A DNA stretch of 64,000 nucleotides from Clostridium sp. BSD9I1 (GTDB lineage Bacteria > Bacillota > Clostridia > Clostridiales > Clostridiaceae), in assembly GCF_900185645.1 (NCBI RefSeq), contig NZ_FYAM01000026.1:1-64000 (forward strand). The letters are read 5' to 3'. Shown one piece after another: positions 18,304 through 27,282 of this stretch; the first letter of the stretch is position 1; each line of letters begins with the position of its first letter. Both the position numbers and the translations under genes were made by a program. The notes beneath the pieces are model-generated. The model saw only the letters and a list, made by a program, of their open reading frames with translations, was not told the origin of the DNA and ran no database searches.

Positions 18304-18538
18304 CATTTTAAACCAATGTTGGATGGTTCGTATAGAATTTACATCTAGGAAAGCGGTTCATTTCGCTAAAAGCGGCTAATATTTACAAATTTAAAATCCC
18401 TAAGTCTTCTAAACTCGCTATAGCTCAAACAGTAGAAGACTTTATACAGTATTTTAAATTTATAAACAAAGCCGCTTTAAAGCTTATTCAATGCTTTCTA
18501 CGATGTAAATTCTATACTATATTCACCATTTAAAATAT
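18304..18538. repeat. About 235-bp imperfect inverted-repeat element (MITE-like), copy 2
   Basis: The left arm ATTTTAAA ... TATAGAATTTACATC ... AAAGCGG ... AAATTTAAAAT is repeated in reverse complement on the right, with mismatches over about 85 bp. A third, central hairpin (AAGTCTTCT/AGAAGACTT) sits at 18401-18443. The whole could fold into one long cruciform. It occupies the spacer between two convergent genes, helicase and clpB. No coding capacity is seen. Confidence 0.7.
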
Positions 18539-18650
18539 CACTCACACCTGTTACAAGGAGGAAATTCAGTTCAGTGAATTTCAACAATAAATATTAATAT
18601 TCAGTATTAACTATTAGCTAAAATACAGAATTAGTGATTAGAGACTAACT

Positions 18651-21257
18651 CTAAGCTCTTCCCACAACTAAACTTTCTCCATTTACATTTACATCTACCT
18701 TTACAGTAGTTCCTTCGTAAATTTCTCCCCTTATAATCTTTTTAGCAATGGCTGTTTCTAGGGTGTTTTCAATATAACGCTTTAAAGGTCTTGCTCCATA
18801 AATAGGATCATAGCCCTCCTCAGCCATAAGCTCTTTTGCTTTTTCAGTTATTTCTAATCCTATATTTCTATCGCTTAATCTGTGTCTTATATCTTCTAGG
18901 AATATATCAATTATTTTTGTTATCTGATTATTAGATAGCGGCTTAAACATTATAATATCATCTAATCTATTTAAAAATTCTGGCTTAAATCTTGACTTAA
19001 GTTCTCCTAAAACTTTATTTCTTATACTGTCATCTATTCCTTCCTCAACAGTATTATCTAATAGATGGCTGCTTCCAATATTTGAAGTCATAATTATTAT
19101 TGAATTTTTAAAATCTACGGTTTTACCTTTATTATCTGTAAGCCTTCCATCATCTAATATTTGAAGGAATATATTAAATACGTCATCATGAGCTTTTTCA
19201 ATTTCATCAAACAGTATTACACTATAAGGCTTTCTTCTAACAGCTTCAGTTAACTGTCCTCCTTCTTCATAACCAACATATCCTGGAGGCGCACCTATAA
19301 GACGAGATACTGTGTGCTTTTCCATGTACTCAGACATATCTATTCTAATTATATTTTCTTCACTATCAAATAATGTTCTCGCTAAGGTTTTTGCAAGTTC
19401 TGTTTTACCAACTCCAGTTGGCCCTAAAAATATAAATGAACCAATAGGACGTTTTGGATCTTTCATTCCTGCTCTTGCTCTAATTACTGCATTAGATACT
19501 GCAGTTACTGCTTCTTCCTGTCCTATCACTCTATTATGAAGGTCTTCTTCAAGTCTTAAAAGCTTTTCTTTTTCTCCTTCAAGCATTCGAGATACAGGTA
19601 TTCCAGTCCACTTAGAGATTATTTCAGAAACTTCCTGTTCTGTAACCTCTTCTTTAAGCATATTACCAGATTGATTTTCATTAATTAAACTTTCCTTTTC
19701 TTCAATTTGTTTTTCTATGATTGGAATAACACCATATTTGAGTTCTGCTACCTTATTTAGGTCATACTCCCTTTCAGCCTTTTCCAGCTTCCCTCGAGCA
19801 TCATCAAGCTCTTCCTTAAGATTTCTAACTGATACTATTTGATTTTTTTCCTTTTCATATTTTGCGGTCATTTCCTTATCTTTATCTTTTAAATTACTGA
19901 GTTCCTTTTCTAAAACTTCAAGTCTTTCCCTTGAATATACATCCTCTTCTTTAGATAGCGCTTCCTTTTCTATTTCCATTTGAAATATTTTTCTTTTTAT
20001 CACATCAAGCTCTGTTGGAAGACTATCTATTTCTGATCTAATCATAGCTGCTGCTTCATCTATTAAATCAATTGCCTTATCTGGAAGATATCTACCTTGA
20101 ATATACCTTGAAGAAAGCTTGGCTGCAGACACAATTGCTGAATCATGTATTCTTACTCCATGATGTATTTCAAACTTCTCTTTTAGACCTCTAAGTATTG
20201 AAATACTGTCTTCTACCGTTGGTTCATCTACAATTACAGGCTGAAATCTTCTCTCAAGTGCTTTATCTTTTTCAATGTATTTTCTGTATTCATCAAATGT
20301 TGTAGCTCCTATACAATGAAGTTCACCTCTTGCTAGAAGTGGTTTTATAAGATTTCCAGCATCCATAGCTCCTTCACTCTTACCAGCTCCTACTATGGTA
20401 TGAATTTCATCTATAAATAATATTATTTTTCCTTCACTTCTTTGAACTTCTTTAAGGACAGCTTTAAGTCTTTCTTCAAATTCACCCCTATACTTTGCAC
20501 CAGCAATAAGTGCCCCCATATCAAGTGAAAATATAATTTTATTTTTAAGCCCCTCAGGTACATCTCCTCTTACTATTCTTTCAGCTAGACCTTCTACTAT
20601 AGCTGTTTTACCAACCCCTGGTTCTCCAATTAATACAGGATTGTTTTTAGTTCTCCTGGAAAGTATTCTTACAACTCTTCTTATTTCTTCATCTCTTCCT
20701 ATAACTGGATCAAGCTTATGGACCTTAGCATCATTAGTCAGATTTCTTCCATACTTGACTAATGCTTCATAGGTTCCTTCTGGGTCCTGAGTATCCACTC
20801 TTTGATTTCCTCTAATTTCAGACAAAGCATTTAAGAAATTTTCTTTAGTTATTCCAAATTTATTTAATATATTTCCTACTTTACCTTTGCTATCTATGTC
20901 CATTATAGAAAGCATAATATGCTCAACACTTATATAAGAATCCTTAAACTTTTTAGAAATATCTTCTGCTTTTATAAAAATTTCCTCAAATCTGCGAGTT
21001 GGATAAACAGCTCCACTCCCTGCTCCCTCTCCTAAAACCTTAGGCATGCTATTAAGTTCTTTATTTGTTTCATCATTAAGCATTCTTATATTTATTCCCA
21101 TTTTCCCAAAGATATTTGGAATTAATCCATCATCTTGGGAAATCAAAGCTGAGAATAAATGTATTATATCGATTTGCTGATGATTATGTCTCACTGCAAC
21201 AAGTTGTGCTTCATTTATAGATTGTTGAACCTTTAAAGTTAATTTTTCAATATCCAC
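18651..21257 (-). CDS. clpB: ATP-dependent disaggregase ClpB
   Basis: This hexameric AAA+ chaperone dissolves protein aggregates together with DnaK. Two Clp_N repeats (residues 1-145) precede AAA domain 1 (GEPGVGKTA, FIDEIHT), a long coiled-coil middle domain (about 400-530) unique to ClpB, and AAA domain 2 (GPTGVGKTE, LFDEIEKAH). Its 868 aa is typical. There is no ClpP-binding loop typical of ClpA or ClpC. The GTG at 21257 is chosen because AAGGGAG is upstream and family members start with this sequence. A CtsR operator lies at the promoter. Confidence 0.97.
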   Translation of the reverse strand: MDIEKLTLKVQQSINEAQLVAVRHNHQQIDIIHLFSALISQDDGLIPNIFGKMGINIRMLNDETNKELNSMPKVLGEGAGSGAVYPTRRFEEIFIKAEDISKKFKDSYISVEHIMLSIMDIDSKGKVGNILNKFGITKENFLNALSEIRGNQRVDTQDPEGTYEALVKYGRNLTNDAKVHKLDPVIGRDEEIRRVVRILSRRTKNNPVLIGEPGVGKTAIVEGLAERIVRGDVPEGLKNKIIFSLDMGALIAGAKYRGEFEERLKAVLKEVQRSEGKIILFIDEIHTIVGAGKSEGAMDAGNLIKPLLARGELHCIGATTFDEYRKYIEKDKALERRFQPVIVDEPTVEDSISILRGLKEKFEIHHGVRIHDSAIVSAAKLSSRYIQGRYLPDKAIDLIDEAAAMIRSEIDSLPTELDVIKRKIFQMEIEKEALSKEEDVYSRERLEVLEKELSNLKDKDKEMTAKYEKEKNQIVSVRNLKEELDDARGKLEKAEREYDLNKVAELKYGVIPIIEKQIEEKESLINENQSGNMLKEEVTEQEVSEIISKWTGIPVSRMLEGEKEKLLRLEEDLHNRVIGQEEAVTAVSNAVIRARAGMKDPKRPIGSFIFLGPTGVGKTELAKTLARTLFDSEENIIRIDMSEYMEKHTVSRLIGAPPGYVGYEEGGQLTEAVRRKPYSVILFDEIEKAHDDVFNIFLQILDDGRLTDNKGKTVDFKNSIIIMTSNIGSSHLLDNTVEEGIDDSIRNKVLGELKSRFKPEFLNRLDDIIMFKPLSNNQITKIIDIFLEDIRHRLSDRNIGLEITEKAKELMAEEGYDPIYGARPLKRYIENTLETAIAKKIIRGEIYEGTTVKVDVNVNGESLVVGRA

Positions 21258-21414
21258 GCTAATCAACTCCCTTTTTAGTAACAAATATTTTCGTAATTAG
21301 TAAATCAGTACTAATAATAATTACTGATAACTAAACACCCCACCTATAATATTTATTTTTTACATATTAGAATATTAAAATTCAGCTTCGTAACATAAGT
21401 CTTATGATAGTTAT

Positions 21415-21443
21415 ATATTATATTATAGGTCAAAGAAAGTCAA
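21415..21443 (-). promoter_or_regulatory. clpB promoter
   Basis: On the minus strand TTGACT (21438-21443) and TAATAT (21415-21420) are 17 bp apart, about 158 bp before the clpB start. The -35 and spacer are covered by the CtsR operator. The remaining spacer, 21258-21414, shows nothing else. Confidence 0.7.
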
Positions 21444-21444
21444 A
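21428..21444. promoter_or_regulatory. CtsR operator at clpB
   Basis: The 17-mer GGTCAAAGAAAGTCAAA matches the CtsR tandem heptad consensus RGTCAAA-NAN-RGTCAAA at every defined position. It overlaps the -35 and spacer of the clpB promoter, as expected for heat-shock repression by CtsR. ctsR itself is not in the window. Confidence 0.88.
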
Positions 21445-21644
21445 GTCTAATATTTTAAGTAATTATTTGATTTAGATAAATATGTAAAGGAATAGTTTAA
21501 TAAATGAATTTTTTAAAGTAATTTAATCATTATTACTACTTATTATTTATTATTTCCTATTTTATAATTATCTCCTACCGCTGTACCTTTTTAAGTATGA
21601 TAAAATATCAGTAGAATGTATATTTTATCAAATTGTTACTACAA

Positions 21645-21672
21645 TAAAAAAAGTTGCCCTTTGGCAACTTTC
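21645..21672 (-). terminator. Terminator of the HTH-TPR pair
   Basis: AAAGTTGCC/GGCAACTTT forms a perfect 9-bp stem with a 4-nt loop. A run of seven T residues follows on the minus strand. Confidence 0.92.
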
Positions 21673-21710
21673 TAGATAAATAAGAATTTAATATTCACTA
21701 TTGACTATAT

Positions 21711-22967
21711 TTATATTTTCTTTTCTAAATTTATAGCTAAATTAAAATATTTTAGTGCATCTGATATACTATTAAGCTTATAGTACATCTCTCCCATTTC
21801 AAGATATCTTCTGTAAACTTCCTTCTTATTACCAAATCTCATAAGAGCGTCTAAAGAAAGATTCATATACATTTCCATAGAAGTATATTCCTTCTTTCTT
21901 CCTAAAATCACTGCTTTATAATGATATGCCTTTTCTATAAATCTTACATTATCTAAGGCTATAGAATAATTTATAGTTTCATCTATAATTTTTTCTGCTT
22001 TTTCTAAAACATTATTATCCACAAGTTCGCTTATGCACATGAGCATAAAACTTACAAGTTGTATTCTATCATCCTTAGGATACTCCTTCAAAGCTCTTGT
22101 TATGTATTTTATACCCTCATCTTTTTTATTGATTTTAATTAAAGTGATACCATAATCATTTAAAGCATTGCATTTAGCTCTTTGATTTTCTCCATAAAAT
22201 GAAAGAGCCTTTTTTTCATATTTCGTAAACTTTTCTCCTTGAAGTCTCAATTCCAAAAGTGCTAAAAGGTGATAAACTCCTGCTTTTTTATAATCATCCT
22301 CAAAATAATTTATTAAGGCCGGTAATTCCTCAGCTACCTCATGAGCTTTTTCATAATCTTCTATCTTAATATAGCAATCACATTCATTAAATAAGGCCTT
22401 TCCAAGTAATTCCTGGTTATCCGATTCTTCTGCTGATTTCTTGATTGTATTATAATATCCTGCGGCTTCTCCATATTCCTCAGATTTATATAAATACTTG
22501 GCTAAATCCATGTAATATATCAAATAATTTTTATCTTCTCTGGTCTTTAAGCACATATCATAATATCTTGGTAAAAGCAACTGAAGTTTCTTTAGCTTAT
22601 TTCTTTCTAAGTCAAATGTAAATAACATACTCATTATATCAAATGCTATATCAAAATACTTATATTCCTCAGCATAGGATAGATTATATTCTAAGCTCTT
22701 TTCATATTCATCCGGTTTCATATTTTTTTTCAAAAGTTCATTAATATTTTTTCTTATTTGACTTTTTATATCATTTTTTAAATATTCCGTATCCAAATCA
22801 AGTTTTTCCGCTAAATATTCAAGTACCCAATCCTCTGGAGCAATTTTATCATTCTCAATACAACTCATTTTAGATACTGATATTTTATCTCCACAAATGT
22901 ATTTAAGTGTATATCCTTTATATATTCTTGCTCTTCTTATTTTTTCACCCGTAGACAGTATTTCCAT
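21711..22967 (-). CDS. HTH-TPR regulator (tandem copy 2)
   Basis: An N-terminal XRE-type helix-turn-helix (residues about 5-60, GEKIRRARIYKGYTLKYICG) is followed by a C-terminal array of TPR-like repeats to residue 418. This is the layout of RRNPP-type peptide-sensing regulators and of uncharacterised clostridial HTH-TPR proteins. Its HTH is more divergent than that of its neighbour. It lies 17 bp behind its paralogue in one operon that ends in a terminator. The second ATG (22967) is chosen because AGGTGA sits just upstream. No peptide gene was found beside it. The target is unknown. Confidence 0.82.
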   Translation of the reverse strand: MEILSTGEKIRRARIYKGYTLKYICGDKISVSKMSCIENDKIAPEDWVLEYLAEKLDLDTEYLKNDIKSQIRKNINELLKKNMKPDEYEKSLEYNLSYAEEYKYFDIAFDIMSMLFTFDLERNKLKKLQLLLPRYYDMCLKTREDKNYLIYYMDLAKYLYKSEEYGEAAGYYNTIKKSAEESDNQELLGKALFNECDCYIKIEDYEKAHEVAEELPALINYFEDDYKKAGVYHLLALLELRLQGEKFTKYEKKALSFYGENQRAKCNALNDYGITLIKINKKDEGIKYITRALKEYPKDDRIQLVSFMLMCISELVDNNVLEKAEKIIDETINYSIALDNVRFIEKAYHYKAVILGRKKEYTSMEMYMNLSLDALMRFGNKKEVYRRYLEMGEMYYKLNSISDALKYFNLAINLEKKI

Positions 22968-22984
22968 AACCATTCACCTATTCC

Positions 22985-24289
22985 TTAAGACTGTTTTAAT
23001 ATACCTAGCTCTTTAAATATCTCAACTCCACAATTTAAATATTGTGCAGCTTCACCTTCCCTACCACTATCTATATAAAACTTTCCTAACATAATAGCAA
23101 TTTCTGCCGTTTCTTTTTTATAATCCATATTCTTTACAAAGTTTAACGCTGTCAAAATAGTACTTTCAGCTTCTCTAATATCTCCCTGAAGCATATCCAC
23201 CCTATATTTCAAAATATAATACTCTACAAGTGACTTATGATCACCATCTTTTATACTTTCCATTATTTCCTCAAGGGCTTTTTTAGAATTTACTACATCT
23301 TTTAATTTAATGTAATTTTCACAAATACTTATTAGCGTTTCTGTAAGTCTACTATCTTGAATAGTCTTTCTGAGTTCTTTAGCTTTATTTAAGTGTATAA
23401 AAGACTCTTCAATATTTTCAAATTCACAAAAAAGTTTTCCAAGGTTATTTTCAATTTCTGCTACATATATATCATCATTTATTTCATTAAATAATGCCAA
23501 GGTCTTTTTAGAATACTTTATGGCATTATTTATATCTCCCTTTTTATTGTACTCTTCTGCTATCATAAGCAAAGTATTGGCATATTCCTTCTTATTATTC
23601 AATTGCCTAAATTTTTCCTTTGCAAGAAATGAGTAGTCCATAGCCTTGTCTATATTCTCAAGCTTAAAATTTGTATATGCCATATAATAATATATCTCTG
23701 CAAGTAAAAAATCATTTCCTATATTGTTATCATGGTATATCTTTTCAGCCTGTTGAAAATAACTAAAAGAGGAATAATAAGATTTAAGTTCTAAAGTTAT
23801 TTTACCTAAATTTAAAAAAGTCTTTACTATTTCCTCGTATTTATTTTCTTTTATAAATATACCATTTGCAGAAAGAAAGCACTGCTGAGCTAATCCCATA
23901 TCCTTTTTCATCATGTATATTATACCTCTTAAATACAGGTTTTTAGCCTTTCTATATTCTAATTCATATTTATCAGCATAATAAAGAGCTTTTTCTACAT
24001 AACGTTCCGCAGATATCAAATTTTCACTTAATATGTGGGATTCTGCTATATTCTCGAAATATGTACATATCTTTTCAGCTTGTGTTTCTTCTGATTCCAT
24101 AAAATATTCTACAGAAGTTTTTAAAGCTTCAGCTAAATATTCTAAAAGATCCATACTAGGATTTGACTTTCCCGACTCTACAAGACTTATTTGTCCAGGT
24201 GTAATTCTAGCTCCTGCTAAATCCTTAAGAGTCATATCTAATTCTTTTCTTCTTCTTTTTATTTTTTCACCAAGAGACATTATTTCCAT
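22985..24289 (-). CDS. HTH-TPR regulator (tandem copy 1)
   Basis: The N-terminal XRE-type HTH is well formed (GEKIKRRRKELDMTLKDLAG, then TPGQISLVESGKSNPSMDLL), with a TPR array to residue 434. It begins with nearly the same residues as the downstream gene (MEIMSLGEKIKR against MEILSTGEKIRR), so the two arose by duplication. AAGGAAGAG precedes the chosen ATG at 24289; an upstream in-frame extension lacks such a site. It is probably a cytosolic DNA-binding regulator controlled by a ligand bound to the TPR solenoid. Confidence 0.85.
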   Translation of the reverse strand: MEIMSLGEKIKRRRKELDMTLKDLAGARITPGQISLVESGKSNPSMDLLEYLAEALKTSVEYFMESEETQAEKICTYFENIAESHILSENLISAERYVEKALYYADKYELEYRKAKNLYLRGIIYMMKKDMGLAQQCFLSANGIFIKENKYEEIVKTFLNLGKITLELKSYYSSFSYFQQAEKIYHDNNIGNDFLLAEIYYYMAYTNFKLENIDKAMDYSFLAKEKFRQLNNKKEYANTLLMIAEEYNKKGDINNAIKYSKKTLALFNEINDDIYVAEIENNLGKLFCEFENIEESFIHLNKAKELRKTIQDSRLTETLISICENYIKLKDVVNSKKALEEIMESIKDGDHKSLVEYYILKYRVDMLQGDIREAESTILTALNFVKNMDYKKETAEIAIMLGKFYIDSGREGEAAQYLNCGVEIFKELGILKQS

Positions 24290-24430
24290 AGTCACTCTTC
24301 CTTTTCCCGATAATTCCAACAATACATATAATATAACTTATAATTTTACAAATTCTCTATATATTATAACATATTTTTTATCTAAACATTTAAATTTTGT
24401 TAAATATTATTAAATTTTAGGAAACATTAT

Positions 24431-24462
24431 AAAAAAATAGAGTGACTTTTACAGTCACTCCA
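24431..24462 (-). terminator. Terminator of the 54-aa gene
   Basis: A GAGTGACT/AGTCACTC stem (5-nt loop) is followed by seven T residues on the minus strand. It begins directly behind the stop codon of the small gene. Confidence 0.85.
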
Positions 24463-24466
24463 TTTC

Positions 24467-24631
24467 TTATCGCATATAGTTCATCATACTGTCATATGCA
24501 TCCATTGCTGAATGTCTCATTGTTCTTTGTGCTCTCTTAAGTCTCTTCCTTGTTCCTCTATCCATTTCTGGAACCATCATCATTGTAACTGCTGCTCCTA
24601 AAAGCATTCCTGTAATAACTTTACCCTTCAT
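24467..24631 (-). CDS. Small YtxH-like protein, 54 aa
   Basis: The ATG is preceded by AGAGGTGG at a good distance, and a terminator follows immediately, so this short frame is probably a real gene. The product starts with a short hydrophobic Gly/Ala-rich helix (GMLLGAAVTMMMVPEM). A basic helix (RGTRKRLKRAQRTMR) and an acidic, Met-rich end follow. This is the pattern of small YtxH-type membrane-associated proteins that are frequent in Clostridium. Its function is unknown. Confidence 0.75.
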   Translation of the reverse strand: MKGKVITGMLLGAAVTMMMVPEMDRGTRKRLKRAQRTMRHSAMDAYDSMMNYMR

Positions 24632-24774
24632 ATCTATCCACCTCTTTTAAAAAGTAGTACATAAATATGTTGTGTAATTTTAAGCTTTTTTATCCTTATA
24701 TAAATGCAGGTATATTATGAGAATAAGTTATACTTTAATCTATTTATCCAATTTATTTATTTTTTAATATTAAT

Positions 24775-26970
24775 TTACTCTAGCTTAAACTTTGCAAGCG
24801 CCTCTGCTAACGCTGAGTTAATTGGCTCATCTGCTTCTTTCTTTAATTTTTTCATATAATTATTTACTTCTCTTTTATCTGCTTTACCATCTTTATCAAA
24901 TCTCTTTTTAAATTGACTTGCCTTTTCTCTAAAGCTACAATTAGCACCTATACATACATATATTTGACCTTCTCCTTCACCACGAAGTTCAAGCTTTTTC
25001 TTACACTCTGGACATCTTGCATTAGTAACCCTTGCAACACCTTTTCTATATCCACATTCCCTATCTTGACAAACAAGCATTTTACCTTTTTTAGTATTAA
25101 CCTCAAGCATTGGCTTTCCACACTGTGGGCATTTATTTCCTGTAACATTATCGTGCCTAAATTTTTCTTCGCTGTTTTTTATTTCACCAACAACCTTCTC
25201 AGCATAACTTCTCATTTCATTTATGAATGTATTTTTATTTAACTTTCCTTTTGATATATAATTAAGCTTTTGCTCCCACTCTCCAGTAAGTTCAGGTGAT
25301 TTTAACTCCTCAGGGACTAAATTTAACAACTGTCTTCCCTTAGAAGTTATAAATATATCCTTACCTCTTTTTTCAATTAAAAATGTATTAAATAACTTTT
25401 CAATAATATCCGCTCTTGTAGCTACAGTCCCAAGCCCTCCAGTTTCTCCAAGAGTTTTGGCTATTTCCTTATCATTGGTACTCATATATTTTACTGGATT
25501 TTCCATAGCAGATAATAAGGTTCCTTCATTAAATGGTGCTGGAGGCTTAGTTTCGCCTTGATTTTGAGATACTTTAATTACTTTTAAAACATCTCCCTTA
25601 TTTAAATTAGGTAATATTTGTTCTGAGGAATCTTCTTCACCATCATTTCCTGAAAAATTATTTTCATAAATCTCTTTCCATCCCTGTAAAATAACTACTT
25701 TACCCTTTGCAGTAAAAATTTCTTCTCCAATTTTAGCTTTTATTGAAGTTTCTTCATACTCAAAAGGAGGATAAAGTACACTTAAAAACCTTTTTACAAC
25801 CAAATCATATATTTTTCTTTCACTATCATTTAATGAAGATAAAGTAGCTCTTTCTTCTGTAGGTATTATGGCATGATGATCTGAAACCTTACTATCATCT
25901 ACAAAGGATTTATTAGCTTTTATGGGACTTTTAAGTATATTTAAAGCTGCTTTTGAATAGGGCCCTACTCCACATGCCTTAACTCTTTCCTTCAAAGTAT
26001 CCACTATATCTGCTGATATATATCTAGAATCCGTTCTTGGATAAGTAAGTACTTTATAATTTTCATAAAGCCTTTGCATAATGGATAACGTTTCCTTTGC
26101 CGAGTATCCAAATATTTTATTTGCATCTCTTTGAAGTTCAGTTAAATCATAAAGTCCTGGGGCAAAGCTCTTTTTCAATCGCTTATTTACTTCTATAATT
26201 TCTGCATCTTTTCCTTTTATAGATAACAGAACTTTATCAGAAAAGTCCTTATTAAACGTCTTTGTATCATGGGTTCTACTATCCTGCCACGTAAGCTTTA
26301 AAGTACCTGCTTGTGCATTTATGCTGTAATAAGTTTTAGGCTTAAAGTTTCTAATTTCTTCTTCCCTTTTCCCAATCATAGCTAGAGTTGGAGTTTGAAC
26401 TCTTCCGCAAGAAAGCTGAGCATTATATTTACAAGTAAGGGCACGAGTGGCATTAATTCCTACGACCCAATCTGCTTCTGAACGTGCTTCTGCTGCTGCA
26501 TATAAGCTTTCATATTCTCTACCATCTCTTAACTTATTGAAGCCTTCCTTGATTGCCTTATCTGTAACTGAAGAAATCCATAATCTTTTTATAGGCTTTT
26601 TTACATGAGCTTTTTCAATTATCCATCTAGCAACCAATTCTCCTTCACGCCCTGCATCTGTAGCTATAATAATTTCACTCACGTCTTTTCTATTTAGCTG
26701 TTCTTTAACAATATTGAATTGTTTACCTGTTTGCTTTATAACTACAAGCTTTAAGTATTTAGGAAGCATTGGTAAGTCCTCAATTTTCCATGACTTATAT
26801 TTATCATCATAAGCTTCAGGATCAGCTAAAGTAACCAAATGACCTAATGCCCAAGTAACTATATATTTTGCTCCTTCTATATATCCATTTCCTTTTTTAT
26901 TGCAATTTAAAACTCTAGCTAAATCTCTTCCTACGGAAGGCTTTTCAGCCAGGACAACTATCTTATTCAT
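24775..26970 (-). CDS. topB: DNA topoisomerase III (TopB)
   Basis: This type IA topoisomerase relaxes and decatenates DNA. The TOPRIM domain begins AEKPSVGRDLARVL, with the acidic DAGREGE motif. The active-site Tyr lies in YPRTDSRYI. The C-terminus has two zinc-ribbon-like modules (CPQC...CQDREC and CPEC...CIGANC) and a basic tail. Its 731 aa is normal for Firmicute TopB. AAAGGTGG precedes the ATG. It stands alone in the window, so it is probably chromosomal and not part of a conjugative element. Confidence 0.96.
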   Translation of the reverse strand: MNKIVVLAEKPSVGRDLARVLNCNKKGNGYIEGAKYIVTWALGHLVTLADPEAYDDKYKSWKIEDLPMLPKYLKLVVIKQTGKQFNIVKEQLNRKDVSEIIIATDAGREGELVARWIIEKAHVKKPIKRLWISSVTDKAIKEGFNKLRDGREYESLYAAAEARSEADWVVGINATRALTCKYNAQLSCGRVQTPTLAMIGKREEEIRNFKPKTYYSINAQAGTLKLTWQDSRTHDTKTFNKDFSDKVLLSIKGKDAEIIEVNKRLKKSFAPGLYDLTELQRDANKIFGYSAKETLSIMQRLYENYKVLTYPRTDSRYISADIVDTLKERVKACGVGPYSKAALNILKSPIKANKSFVDDSKVSDHHAIIPTEERATLSSLNDSERKIYDLVVKRFLSVLYPPFEYEETSIKAKIGEEIFTAKGKVVILQGWKEIYENNFSGNDGEEDSSEQILPNLNKGDVLKVIKVSQNQGETKPPAPFNEGTLLSAMENPVKYMSTNDKEIAKTLGETGGLGTVATRADIIEKLFNTFLIEKRGKDIFITSKGRQLLNLVPEELKSPELTGEWEQKLNYISKGKLNKNTFINEMRSYAEKVVGEIKNSEEKFRHDNVTGNKCPQCGKPMLEVNTKKGKMLVCQDRECGYRKGVARVTNARCPECKKKLELRGEGEGQIYVCIGANCSFREKASQFKKRFDKDGKADKREVNNYMKKLKKEADEPINSALAEALAKFKLE

Positions 26971-27049
26971 ATATTAACCACCTTTTCTTAATTCCTAACT
27001 TTATGGTTTTCATAATATCACAATGATAAAGATATTAAAAGAATTAGCT

Positions 27050-27092
27050 CAAAAAAACAAAATAGCTCTATAACTCTAGAGCTGTTTTTGTT
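27050..27092 (-). terminator. Terminator beyond folC
   Basis: AGCTCTA/TAGAGCT with A/T extensions on both sides forms a stem ending in a T-rich run on the minus strand. It lies about 190 bp beyond folC, after the structured element. Confidence 0.75.
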
Positions 27093-27142
27093 TAACTTTA
27101 AACATAGTCTTTAACAATGTCTTAATGCTTTATCTTGTTACT

Positions 27143-27282
27143 TTATCCGAGCGCTACCATTGCTAACACCCCATCTTATTCAAAGTTGTGGATAAGCACT
27201 GATACGCGCCTGGATAAGTTCTTCTAAGATTCAGATGGAGAAAAGGTATTCCTTATAAGCAAGCTCCACCTGAACCTAAGAA
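27143..27282 (-). ncRNA. Multi-stem structured element behind folC, class unknown
   Basis: Read on the minus strand it starts on the base after the folC stop. First is a 19-bp imperfect hairpin (27264-27282 with 27222-27240). Then TTATCCAGGCGC (27206-27217) pairs with GCGCTCGGATAA (27143-27154), with one mismatch and one G-T pair. That stem encloses a smaller one (CTTAT/ATAAG arms, 27175-27196). It is markedly richer in GC than the surroundings. It may be an orphan IS200/IS605-type transposon end or omega-RNA-like sequence, or a folC 3' RNA. There is no ORF inside. Confidence 0.45.

Noticed and set aside
18401-18443. Possible CRISPR or tandem repeat in the 18.3-kb spacer
   Set aside because: The repeats are inverted and occur once; there are no regularly spaced direct repeats and no cas genes.
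24775-26970. topB as a marker of an integrative conjugative element
   Set aside because: No relaxase, VirB4/VirD4, integrase or attachment repeats are nearby, and the neighbours are ordinary chromosomal genes.
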